Assembly: GCA_022495005.1 (NCBI GenBank)
Contig: JAGYXB010000658.1
Coordinates: forward strand, 62,001-126,000
Length of the DNA: 64,000 nucleotides
Source of the DNA: Rhyacophila brunnea
Lineage: Eukaryota > Arthropoda > Insecta > Trichoptera > Rhyacophilidae
Reading direction: 5' to 3'
Part shown: positions 1 through 10,587 of the stretch, piece by piece
How positions within the stretch are numbered: position 1 is the stretch's first letter
Layout: every line of letters starts with the position of its first letter
Notes under the pieces: generated by a model
What the model was told of the DNA's origin: nothing
Seen by the model: the letters and a program-made list of their open reading frames with translations, nothing else
Databases searched by the model: none
Made by a program: the position numbers and the translations under genes

Positions 1-308
1 CAGAAGATCCAAGGTATATGAAACTGTCGACCGTCTCAAACTTGTATGCACCAATATCTAACTTTGGTGCGCCTTCTCGTGGTGTGACATAGACAGGCAT
101 GTATTTAGTTTTTGCCTCGTTTATTTGTAAGATCCTTCTTTTGGCAGAGGCTTCTAGTGCTGTGAATGCTTTTTTTAGCGCCAATTCTGATATGGCAATG
201 ACGTCGATATCTTCGGCATACGCCAGCAGCTGTACATGCTTAGTAAATATCGTGCCGCTGCCACGGGCATCAATATTTGCATCCCGTGAATGCCTGCCAC
301 TACTATAA
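1..308 (-). pseudogene. LINE reverse transcriptase fragment
   Basis: Read on the minus strand, the segment gives a piece of a non-LTR retrotransposon reverse transcriptase: a stretch reading QLLAYAEDIDVIA, then an INEAKTKYM motif, then a region ending FIYLGSS. In the family the first motif is LxYADDxxxxx, the metal-binding catalytic box; here the first D of the pair is E (YAED), so this copy looks catalytically dead even where the frame is open. It is cut by the window edge on its 3' side and is 5'-truncated. Clade not assigned. Confidence 0.7.
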
Positions 309-1482
309 ACATTGACTGGGATACGAAATTCAATATAGTTAAAAAATAATTTTTAATCGCTTTAACATTTATATTTGATATTTTGGAAATTTGACCTTTT
401 TCTAAAAGGAATTCTATGTTAACAATATAAAATTTAGGTCGGTATGTGTGTTTTGTATATTTATGTGATGTCCGTGAAATCGATTCTCGATTTGACCATA
501 TCTACCTAAAATCAAAAAAAATCTCATTAAAGCGAGTCCACATATAGACTCCATATTATATTGATTAAAATGAGAAAGAAATGTTGTAGTTTATAATCTA
601 CGTGTAATTTTTTGTAATGTATTTTCTGCGCTCTGTCAAAAATGCCTTATTATAATATAAATGTCACGCGGGGTCGTAGGTCACTTGGTTAATAATAATA
701 TAGGGAACCGTGACTTGGTAAAGATTGAGAATCTGTGTTTTATTCGATTGGTTGACTACCAATTTCTATGAAATAAAGTGATTAGTAAATTGCTAGCAAA
801 TGCTCTATCTTGAAACTGAAATCACAGTGAATTTAGAGATCATATTATGTGACCGAATGTATTATTATGAATTCTTTAAACTTCAATAAAAATAAGTTTC
901 ATATAATTCTCATGGGTGTCACTATACCCATTGCGGTTGAAAAAGCTCGAGCATTTTCTTCGATATCCAACCAAGCGGGGCTTAATCCCAAACGACTGTA
1001 ATATTTGTTAGCTACTATCTAAGCATGTAGATCGGCTATCTTCTCAGGGCGAGGGAATGTAATACACTTAATCTATTTTATGCACTGATGATTATACCCG
1101 ATGGGCATAAAGCATATAACAGGGCACTGTTGATACAGTCCAATCGAATTAACGCCGATTTCTTTAGACTAGCAAACTTAAAATTAGTAATATAATGTAA
1201 AACTGTAATTTGATATTAATTAACTACTATATTATTTTCATTTATCATATTCATTTACTCTTTTAGGTTAAACAATTTATTATAGATATTGAATGTTTGT
1301 ATATAATTGAACTAATAATTATATTTAGCGAAAAAGGTTATAATAAGTAGATTAAAAGTTATTAAAGTAATATCTACCTACTTTGATCTAAAATACAAAA
1401 GCCAATCACTAATAGTAACTCAATTAAAAAAGCGCTTCATAGAGTATTAAGAGTTATTAGTTAAAATTTGTCGCAATCAAGT
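309..1482. other. AT-rich intergenic DNA, nothing recognised
   Basis: No coding frame, tRNA or terminal-repeat structure was seen in this stretch. Confidence 0.5.
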
Positions 1483-1580
1483 ATGACGCCTATAGCATAG
1501 TGGTATATGTGCATGGGCGCGAAATCCGAGAGAAGCAGTTTAGATTCCTGCTGGGTGTCTTACTTTTTTCAATCTATTTG
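1483..1580 (+). repeat. tRNA-derived SINE head (family SINE-2)
   Basis: An A-box-like stretch (TATAGCATAGTGGTATATG) is followed about 45 bases later by a B-box-like GCAGTTTAGATTCC and then GTGTCTTACTTTTTTC. The same arrangement is on the minus strand at 44735-44960, with a better B box (GGTTCGATCC). Both copies are followed by a shared tail containing TTCAATAATNAGAATG. Confidence 0.6.
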
Positions 1581-1869
1581 TTATAATATATTTTCTTGAT
1601 ATGTATGTATGTATAAATGTATGTTCAATAATTAGAATGTTACATTCTTAAAACTTGTGAATAAAAAATTAGTAAATTAAAAATTAAGTAGATATTTGAT
1701 CCGCCATCTATTTTGTCAATCATATTTGAGGCTTACTGCTAAAGGTGCCTATATTAAGCTTTGGCAATTTCTATTATTAAGTTTTAAAAAGTAGTTGACA
1801 ATATTTCTACTTTTTATGTTATAAACGTTTATGTGAGCCGTTGTGATATGAATGATTATACTATTAATA
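1581..1869. other. SINE-2 tail and AT-rich spacer
   Basis: The first about 90 bases resemble the tail of the SINE-2 copy near 44900. The rest shows no recognised feature. Confidence 0.4.
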
Positions 1870-2117
1870 CTATGCAATAAGGCAACCACAAATTCGCGCC
1901 ATCTCCTCGGTCCATCGCCTCCCGCCATGCAAGACCTGCCGCTCGTAGGTCGCTGTGTGAGGTTTTTGTCGCAGAGTGAGAGATGGCTCGCATGTCCCAG
2001 CCACGTGAAGCGTCTCTTTGCGATTACTTCAGTTGCCGAGGTCCGTGCTTGCTCATGAACTCCAGTGTTTGTAACTCTGTCGTACCAATGTGTACCCATA
2101 AGACTCGGTGGATACAT
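1870..2117 (-). pseudogene. LINE C-terminal fragment
   Basis: The minus-strand frame starting near 2117 reads YDRVTNTGVHEQA, then RRFTWLGHASHL, then GGDGPRRWREFV. This is the usual end of a LINE polyprotein: the 'R..W.GH..R' region and the closing arginine/tryptophan segment. The DNA resembles the 3' end of the LINE at 23883-24850 (shared CTCGGTCCATCGCC and GTAGGTCGC blocks). Only the 3' end is present, as in a 5'-truncated insertion. Confidence 0.65.
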
Positions 2118-2828
2118 CGATTCTCAAAGCTCAAAAGCCGAGACTTTTGAAACTCAATAAGATGCTACGTCTATGAATGATATAACAGTATCAATACAAT
2201 TTATCGGTGTAATACCTATATATACCTAGTGTAAGAAGTGCCTATGTTCATTTTAGATGGTTATGGCACAAAAAACAAAAAGTAAATTATATTTGACATA
2301 GGCTTTAGATATATTATACATGTACATTTGTTTTTATCTAATTGTATTGCAATTCTTATCATAATTACAAACCTTAATGGATCTATTACAGTCATCTTAT
2401 ATATACTGTATCTTTCGATACATCCCAACTACCTCAGTTTTTCGATCATCTTCTTTGCCTTCTGATCTGTTAAACTTGAACCTATATGTATGGTAGTTTG
2501 TTAACCTTCATCTTAGAGACATGGTCTGCTAAGTGGAGTCGCTTTACTTTCACTTGTGACAATGGAGAACTTTGCGACCTGCGATCATTCTTGCATACAG
2601 CATCTAAGATCCTTAGTATATTCTCACATATTTTAGTAAGGCCCAACAATCCGGCCTTACGTCATTATGGGACTTGTATAACATTAAGTTAATCTTCTTG
2701 GAGAGATATATTAATCTGAAATGCTCTTATAAACCGTAGTAGGACTTGTTTGCCAGAGTAATACTGTAGTAAATATGACAAATCTTATTGAACATCCCGA
2801 AATATTTTGACATGTATATTATGTAGTA
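2118..2828. other. Intergenic, nothing recognised
   Basis: The only open frame (68 codons at 2486) has no motif or splice context and is not called. Confidence 0.5.
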
Positions 2829-3677
2829 TATATGTTACGCCAAATGTGCGAAATTGACTATTACATGAAATGGGCTAAATTTTGGCTAAATCATGTAATA
2901 GTCAAGCCTGTTGCCTTATTCATGAATAAGGTAAATTTTCTGCCGAGTACATGAAGTCGCCAGGGCATGGAATTCTTAAACTGTCAACATGACAGCAGAA
3001 AAAATAAATTTAATACGGATGATTTTATTAGTTAGGTATAATTGGACATAATATAATATTATTAGGTTAGGTTGGGTTGGGTTAGGTTAGGTTAGGTTTT
3101 GAAATTCTGAATTATTCAACTGAATGTCCATTTTGAGGTTAGCTAACAACTGTCAACAAACTATCAAAAACGTACAATCGACCATTGCATGTACGATACC
3201 CAAGCACGAATCAAATCGCGAAAATACCTTTTAATAAAATTCATCCGTTATCATATTATAGTTCTAGTTTTTTTGCGCATAGTAAATGGATATGAACGTC
3301 ATTTTAGTAATTGATTGGTATATTTTTATATTATAATCAATGACATCTGACACATTTCATTTGGTTAGTTTGATTAGTTGCAAAAAATACCACCGGAGCG
3401 CGACCACCTATTTTAACCATAGATAATATACGTATATTTTGACCAATCCACGAGCATTTCACACATTTAGTTTAGTTGCAAAAAATACCACCTTAGCGCT
3501 ACTATCTAATTTGTCCAATGCATGAACAAGGCAGAAAAATTACTGCCGAATTCATGCACTCACCAGATATTTTGTCTAATTCATGAATAAGGCAACGGGC
3601 TTGCATTTTTCATGATTTAGGCAAAATTTAGCCCATTTCATGTAATAGTCAATTTCGCACATTCGGCGTAACATATA
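2829..3677. mobile_element. Non-autonomous TIR element with internal TTAGG repeats (family T1)
   Basis: The ends are inverted repeats of about 55 bp: left TATATGTTACGCCAAATGTG, right the reverse complement of TATATGTTACGCCGAATGTG. Subterminal 'attcatgaataaggcaa' blocks also occur in both orientations. No transposase frame lies inside. A second copy, lacking the right half, is at 39058-39475. The exact TSD is unclear because the flanks are TATA-rich. Confidence 0.75.
3061..3098 (+). repeat. Interstitial TTAGG-type repeat
   Basis: Seven or eight consecutive TTAGG/TTGGG units. TTAGG is the arthropod telomere repeat. Here it is inside T1, and the T1 copy near 39300 has a shorter run at the same place, so it travels with the element and does not mark a telomere. 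Confidence 0.85.
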
Positions 3678-4158
3678 CATAACACAAAATGGTAAAAAGG
3701 TAATTAACCTATTATTGTCTATTTAGAATATATGTTACGTTTCTCTCGTCTCTACGTAGGTATACAAATAATAATGTATTGTGATTTCTTTAATATACTT
3801 ATGTAAACATACATTTAATATAAAATATTAATTACATGTGTTATAATATTTTACATTAATTTATTGTATTGTCGAATAAAACCAGACATGCTTTGTTTAT
3901 CTCATAATATGCTCGTGCCTATCTATGTTGTTTGTGCCCTGTATAAGTAGATTGTATTATTAAAAAAAAAATGTTAAAATTCAGAAACAAAATTCCACAA
4001 AAAAATTGGGTCAAGTGCTACTCACATCTCTCGCTTTCCATATTCAGATTTCCCATCTTATCTATCGATTCGTATATTATTAATGAAAAATATTTCTTGT
4101 ACTATATCGTAATTGGTAGAATATAAGGTACCTCAGTTAAAATGTAGATATAAGAAAT
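3678..4158. other. Intergenic, nothing recognised
   Basis: AT-rich sequence without coding frame or repeat structure that I could identify. Confidence 0.5.
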
Positions 4159-4262
4159 AATTCGCATAATTCATAGACGGACCGATAGCTTAGAGATGAA
4201 AGCACTCCCGCGAATGGTAAAATTGCCATGAAAAAGCGTGAGGTCAAGTCCCAACTAGATGC
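4159..4262 (+). repeat. Possible SINE head, degenerate
   Basis: GACCGATAGCTTAGAGATG looks like a tRNA A-box region and GAGGTCAAGTCCC like a decayed B box, about 60 bases apart. No partner copy was found in the window. Confidence 0.35.
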
Positions 4263-5642
4263 AAGTTTTGTTTCTGTATTCAAAAATCTTACATTATCTT
4301 ATGAATTTCCAGTATTGAATAAAAAAGTAAATGTCTTTTTGTAATCAAATAAATAATATTTAATCAAAAAAAAAACTTAGTGCCTATTATATTGATTAAA
4401 ATACAATCCTTATCCATCAAGCTGCAAGGCAATGTTAGTAAATGTGGCAGTCAGCAATCCCAGGCCATGTGATCAGCGAGTGACATAAGTATAGTACATC
4501 ACCTCAGCTATGGTCAGAATATTCTATAGGTGTGACATACTTCGATGGAGGTCCATTACCTCAGACTTTGTCAGCGAAAGGCTTCGAAGTAGCAGCAGGT
4601 GACCTACATCAACAATTACTTATCGCATTTATTGAATATGCAATTCAATGATTAATAAGAGCGAAATTGATGGAATATCAAATTCAATATCAGTAGCAGA
4701 ACACTATCATCGTGCCTCGGACTGAGCGATTTTACAGAGCGACACTCAATTAGTATATCTTCGACTAAGCATATCTCACCGCGTGTACCCTGTACTATTA
4801 GCTTCATGGCTTCCACAAGGGGAGGGTGACAGGGCTCTAGCCTGGGGGCCCGGCGTGGCAGATCGACCAACGAAGCGAGATAAACACACAACACAAAATT
4901 TTACTAACAGTAAATAAATGTCGCATACGGCGCTGTTTCACTTCAAGCATACTAACATTTATGATAAAATGTGGTTATGCGATGCATTTTTGATTATTGT
5001 CGATATTCGACATGTCAATGAATTGTGCATAGCAATACAAAAGTGTATGTATTAAAAATACAAAAAAAAAACGCTAAAAATATCCATATTTTTACCTCGA
5101 ACACCATTTGGAATATGCAACTGTAGATCCTCACACTACCTTTAACCTTCGCAATAGGTAGGGGAGCCCACCAAAGTTCCTAGCCTGGGGGCCCGCTTTG
5201 GGATGTGGAGGCCATGATTAGCTTCATACCTGTCATTGTACTTATCAACCAGACAATAAAGTCGCAGTCTTCTGCTCATCTACTCTAAGTCTGCCTTGTC
5301 GCAACCTTTCTCCAAACTACACTATTGGAACAAAATACTTTATTTGAAAGTGAAAAATGGATTCCTCGGACGGGAATCCAGTTTATATAAACAATAAAAA
5401 TTAAAGATTTGTGCTTAAACCAACAGTTCGACGGAATTTCTGAGCTACGAGACTGAACCAAGCTAAGTTTAAACCATTTTAAATAATAGGTAAGTACGTT
5501 AAATCTTTTAGAATAATGTCCATTACCAACCATACATAATATTTTGTAATTAACTTTCATTTATGTTCATAAATAATCGTTCAACTTCTTTTTCATAAGC
5601 GTGTCACTTATATAATATAGGTATATAATATATTTTTTTATT
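4263..5642. other. Intergenic with two copies of a short GC-rich motif
   Basis: CTAGCCTGGGGGCCCG occurs near 4837 and again near 5180, and a reverse-complement version (GCGGGCCCCCAGGC) is near 26578. These are probably remnants of one dispersed repeat. No gene is supported. Confidence 0.4.
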
Positions 5643-6077
5643 ATCTAATGGATTTAAGTTGTATACTATTCCATTTGAGTAGTTTTTTGCAACCCAGATT
5701 TCGCCTTTCGGCATCTTCAGGCACTATGTACACTTACCAAAAGGCAAATATACACTAACAACGAATACAGTAAAGTTAACTCTAACTTATATAACAAATT
5801 AAAGTAGGTACAAACTGTATCACCTAGGTACCTATATAGTCATGGGTCACAATAAAAAGTACCTAAGTATAACAAACAAATTATGAATATTTGAAGTGTT
5901 TGTAAAAACACCACTAGCCTGTCACTCTTAATAGGTATACTCGATAAGGGTATAAATAGTCAAAACCTAATCATAGATCATTAATAATTATAATCGATAT
6001 AGATAATACATTAAATACCTAGGTATGTGTGAAATACTGGGAACAATGGACACTTATTGGGAATTTAATGGAGTTAA
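5643..6077 (+). repeat. Dispersed repeat R1, copy 1 (left part)
   Basis: This is alignable by eye with 10033-10305: both begin TCTAATGGATTTAAGTT, share a TTTCGCCTTTC.GCATCTTCAGGC block and continue through AACTTATATAA and CACAATAAA. Its end, GGGAATTTAATGGAGTTA, recurs at 13650, where R1 copy 2 continues. The class of R1 is unknown; no coding frame was found. The copy continues after the fold-back at 7473. Confidence 0.7.
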
Positions 6078-7468
6078 GGGGGGACATGCTCGTCGAAGGT
6101 CAAAATTGAGTTTTTATTGTATTTTCAACCCATGATCCTGGACACTCCTTAAACGTTGTAGATAATCCATTTATATAATTTTGAAGCCTTATTATCCTTT
6201 ATAGTTATTTTAAACATTTGATGACTGCATAAAGTATTTTTGTTACATAAAATAGTATTCCTTTAAACCTCTCGCTCTAATGTTTTAGAATATAGTCATA
6301 TTTCGGTACATAACTGTGCAGTGGTGTTAAGATTTTTTACATTTATTAATTTTTAAACGCATTTATAAAACCATTAGTATAATTTATTACGAGATAATTT
6401 TTGTAAAATATTAACGATAAAAAATTATATTGATAATCTCTGTGATCCCAATTTGACAAGAATTAGGCATTTTATTATTCAAAAAATCGGCAAGATTAAC
6501 ACATTTCAAGATAATTCTTAAGATATTTATTATAAGCCATGTCTTTGACCATTCAAGTGTGATAAACATCTTATGAATAATGATTGCTTTATAATAATTA
6601 TTGACCTAAGAATAAGGTAGTGTTTTTTTGAAATACGCCATTTCTTTTGTCATTCCCCAGTGGTTAAGCTACAACATACGGCCGTAGCCATAAATTGACA
6701 AACTATAATTGAAGTAGGGAGTAAAATGATATTGACGCGCGTGTTTGAACATGTACCGTTTAAAAAATAAATAAAAAAAAATCGGTTAGGTACATGTTCA
6801 AACACGCGCGTTAACATAATTTTACTCCCTACTTTAATTATAGTTTGTCATTTTATGGCTACGGCCGTATGTTGTAGTTTAACCACTAGGGAATGACAAA
6901 AGAAATGGCGTATTTCAAAAAAACACCACCTTATTCTTAGGTCAATAATTATTATAAAGCAATCATTATTCATAAGATTTTTATCACACTTGAATGGTCA
7001 AAGACATAGCTTATAATAAATATCTTTAGAATCATCTTCAAATGTGTTAATCTTGCCGATTTTTTGAATAATAAATGCCTAATTCTTGTCAAATTTGGGA
7101 TCACAGAGATTATCAAAATAATTTTTTATCGTGAATATTTTACAAAAATTATCTCGTAATAAATTATACTAATGGTTTTATAAATGCGTTTAAAAATTAA
7201 TAAATGTAAAAAATCTTAACACCACTGCACAGTTCTGTACTGAAATATGACTATATTCTAAAACATTAGAGCGAGAGGTTTAAAAGAATACTATTTTATG
7301 CAACAAAAATACTTTATGCAGTCATCAAATTTTTAAAATAACTATAAAGGATAATAAGGCTTCCAAATTATGTAAATAGATTATCTACAACGTTTAAGGA
7401 GTGTCCCGAATCATGGTTTGAAAATACAATAAAAACTCAATTTTGACCTTCGACGAGCATGTCCCCCC
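6078..7468. mobile_element. 1391-bp fold-back element with TTAA target duplications
   Basis: Two arms of 680 bp (6078-6757 and 6789-7468) are inverted copies differing at scattered bases, with a 31-base A-rich loop between them. Arm ends read GGGGGGACATGCTCGTCGAA and its complement. TTAA lies directly outside both ends (6074-6077 and 7469-7472). TTAA duplication is the mark of piggyBac and Kolobok-type transposition. No open frame of note is inside, so it would have to be moved by a transposase encoded elsewhere. It interrupts R1. Confidence 0.9.
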
Positions 7469-7472
7469 TTAA

Positions 7473-7641
7473 CTAATAATATTCTTACATGCTACATTTT
7501 TATTTTTATTTAAATATAATAAATCCACAAATAAGCCCACCTAATATATATAAAGAATATAAACACATATACACAACATAATACACGTACACATACATGT
7601 TTTATATCAATACCATTACAACATATAGTTCTTAAGTGTTA
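7473..7641 (+). repeat. R1 copy 1, continuation
   Basis: The sequence resumes with ACTAATAAT, comparable to ACTAATGATAAATAATAG in R1 copy 2 at 13670. Both then run into stretches rich in ACACATAC, ending at the next insertion. Confidence 0.5.
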
Positions 7642-7645
7642 ATAT

Positions 7646-9669
7646 CGTCACCGTTTTAGCAAAACCATCTATGTGTCACTTTTATCAAAAATGACTTTTA
7701 AATACCAAGTCATTCCTTATTTTTTTGTCTATAGGCCAGTAAAATGATCTATGTGTTGGGTAAACTCGCTCCGAAGTTATTTCAAAAAATAGAAAACAGC
7801 TATGTGTAAGGTTCAAAAACCACGGTTCACAAAAACAACTATGTGTATATTATAGTAACATAATATAGAATTATAGATGGTATTTTGATATCGAGAGTGT
7901 AATGTTTTTTTACAGTTTGTTTCTATGTTATATGCTATGCATTATGGTCTTGCACGACGGTTTGAAAGATGCTTTCTCAAAAAGAGAGACAGGAAATATT
8001 CAATAATTTCTGGAAGATGCCTACATGGTCAATAGGGTATAGGCGAGAATTAATTTAAAAGATGGATAAACAACTACAAACGTCTCGATGACAGTGACCA
8101 ATTGAAAGCAACAATGACAGGTAATAAGAATCTGACTGAAGATAAACAATTGGTAGTGCAACCAAAAATCAAAACGGAGAGATTTGTGGAAAAATGTTAC
8201 ATTATGGTTGGATCTAATTCCAAAGTTTCCAGCCATTATTGCAGAGAAAATACCTCCAGGGTGTATGTGGAATCGTGTTTCCGATCCAAAATACAAATGA
8301 ATGATGAATATAAAAAATGGTCTCTGGAAAATGGTCATAAAGCAGCAGAATATACTCCAGTATATTTACCACCAAAAAATCAGTATCCACCAACCACGTA
8401 AAGATCAGTGTGCCATCACTGCCATCTGCTGTAGTTATAAAATGAAGAATGTTTCAGAAATGGAATACAATAGCCACATTGAAAGATGCTAGAAGACCAA
8501 AAATGAAATGAAGGAGAGTACCAGAACGTGGACGGTTAGTAATCACAATGGATCTCCAAAGTGTGCTGCTATGTCCAAAACACAGGCACAAATTTACTAT
8601 AAACAAAAGCTGCAACTACACAATTTCACCATATACATTCTTCATAATGTATCTTCTAATGAATTTGTCTCATCTCATCGAAAGCAGGACAATACAATGA
8701 AATAATTCTAATATCGGATGGGTGTGGATATCAAAACCGAAATAAATTATTCGCTACTGCTCTAAGTTATATCTTTAGAGAGAAAAAACATCGAGATTCA
8801 ACAGCTTTTTCTGGAAAAAGGCCACACCATGATAGAGGCCGATAGTGCACATGCTACCTAAAAAAAGTATTTTAAGCCTCCAATATATTCACCATCTGAT
8901 TATATAGCACGTATGCGGCTAGCAAGACCAAAACAACCTTATAAAATTAATGTCATTGATTTTAAATTTTTAAGAATTATGGATAAGATTAAATCTGAAT
9001 TAAGTTCAATCAGACCAGGAAAACGAATCGGAGATCCTGTTGTATATGATATTAAAATGTTACAGTATCTACCAGATGGAACAATCTTTTACAAACTCAA
9101 CTTTATCAGTGCAACCGTTTGACTGCCTTTGTAATATATATATAATGAATCATTGCCAACATCGCAGTCGAAATACATACATCTTCAGGAATTAAAAAGT
9201 GTAATAGAGAAAGATCACCACTATTTCTACGATAACCTAACATTTAAACTTGCTAATAGAAAGTAAACGAACTTATAAATATAATATCATCTCACTATTG
9301 CATTTATAATTAATAAAATGATATTGAAATTTATCACTAACGCGCTATGTATATGTCAACTATTATTTATGTAACAGTTTTTCATGAATTTATTATTATT
9401 CACATTTTGATGAATAAATTAAACTATGTGTATTTACAAAACGGCCAAAACAACTTATGTGACATCACAAACTGTATTTTTATTATTTTTGTATTAAAAA
9501 TAAAAGATTTTTGTAAACAAAATAATAATCTTAGACCATTTTCTGATTATAATAAAGCATTCTTCATAATTTTAATGTTTAAAAGTAACATTATTTTTTT
9601 ATTCAGTTTTATCCTTCTCCTGCACAATTTGAGAAAGTGCACATAGATGGATTTGCTAAAACGGTGACG
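7646..9669 (+). mobile_element. 2024-bp DNA transposon with 4-bp ATAT duplication (family CG-1)
   Basis: The terminal inverted repeats are about 30 bp: left starts CGTCACCGTTTTAGCAAAAC, right ends with the complement (one extra mismatch). ATAT flanks both ends (7642-7645 and 9670-9673). Inside is a decayed DDE transposase on the plus strand. A 4-bp TSD fits Sola-like or Ginger-like elements; assignment is inference. A 266-bp element with similar ends and the same ATAT duplication is at 46853. Confidence 0.85.
7960..9121 (+). pseudogene. Decayed DDE-type transposase of element CG-1
   Basis: The coding sequence is broken into several frames (about 8102-8401, 8445-8492, 8508-8705, 8706-8860, 8913-9121). 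In order one can read an N-terminal basic part (KIKTERFVEKCYIM), a central AQIYYKQKLQLHNFTIYI segment, SDGCGYQNRN near 8715, EKGHTMIEADSAHA near 8815, and a C-terminal ARPKQPYKINVIDF...SIRPGK..GDPVVYDI part. SDGC and the E in the EKGHTMIEADS stretch look like the second and third acidic residues of a DDE active site. This layout matches an insect transposase type I recognise from annotated genomes, but I cannot name the superfamily safely. Stops and frameshifts make it non-functional. Confidence 0.7.
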
Positions 9670-9691
9670 ATATGTTGAGTACATTTAAGGT

Positions 9692-9723
9692 ATTCTGTAA
9701 GGGCAATCAAACCCTTACAGAAT
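9692..9723. other. Short perfect hairpin
   Basis: ATTCTGTAAGGG and CCCTTACAGAAT form a 12-bp stem around an 8-base loop. No promoter or gene is next to it. Confidence 0.6.
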
Positions 9724-10032
9724 TAAATACGCCTACATATTCAAATATTATATTTGAACCTAGTTTACTCAAAACTAACCAGAATGGACTTGGTTCACTT
9801 GGCTTATGAAACAATCAACTGAAATGGATGGCGAACTTTGGACTCGTCTTACGACCGTGTATGTGAGGCGATGTACAATAATATTGGTTCTACAATACCT
9901 TTAATTAACCTACAAACAGCGTGTGGAAAATTTGTATACGTATTAAACGGGAAATTTACATAGGTACTATTAGAATAATTAATTATTTATAACATTAATA
10001 CTATCGACCGAGGATACTTGATGTAATTTAAA
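9724..10032. other. Intergenic, nothing recognised
   Basis: No coding frame or repeat was identified. Confidence 0.45.
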
Positions 10033-10305
10033 TTCTAATGGATTTAAGTTTTCTAGTATTTCATTTGTGTCGTATTTTGCGGCCTTTTTTTCGCCTTTCA
10101 GCATCTTCAGGCGCGTGCGCACTCTTAAATGGCAAATACACACTAACAAATACATTTAGTTCTAACTTATATAATAAATTAACACAATAGCATAGATAAA
10201 AACTTAACACCTTGATACCTAATCAAGTCAAGGCTCACAATAAACGATATAACAAACAAATCATGAAGAGTGTTTGTAAAAAACCCTACCTAATTAGGTA
10301 CTAAC
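10033..10305 (+). repeat. Dispersed repeat R1, copy 2 (left part)
   Basis: Same start and same GCATCTTCAGGC block as the copy at 5643. After about 270 bases it is interrupted by a hAT-type MITE; the rest appears at 13537-13854, before the mariner. Confidence 0.7.
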
Positions 10306-10587
10306 AATGCATGCAATATGCTAGGCAGCGCCAAAATGCCGCCCCATTTTTTATACAGTATTTTTATCATCCTTTCATGACCGCAATATTTAAGAAATGT
10401 GTTTTATGGATACATTACTAACAAAATATATAGCACTAAATCCAATTCAAATGCTTTCTCTACTTCAATAAACAATATTGCGAGTCCACAGTTTCAGATA
10501 AGTACATTTAAAAATACACCTGACAACTTTCAAAATTCGCGAGTGATTGGCAAAAATATTTGGATCAATTAACGATTAGGTATGTAC

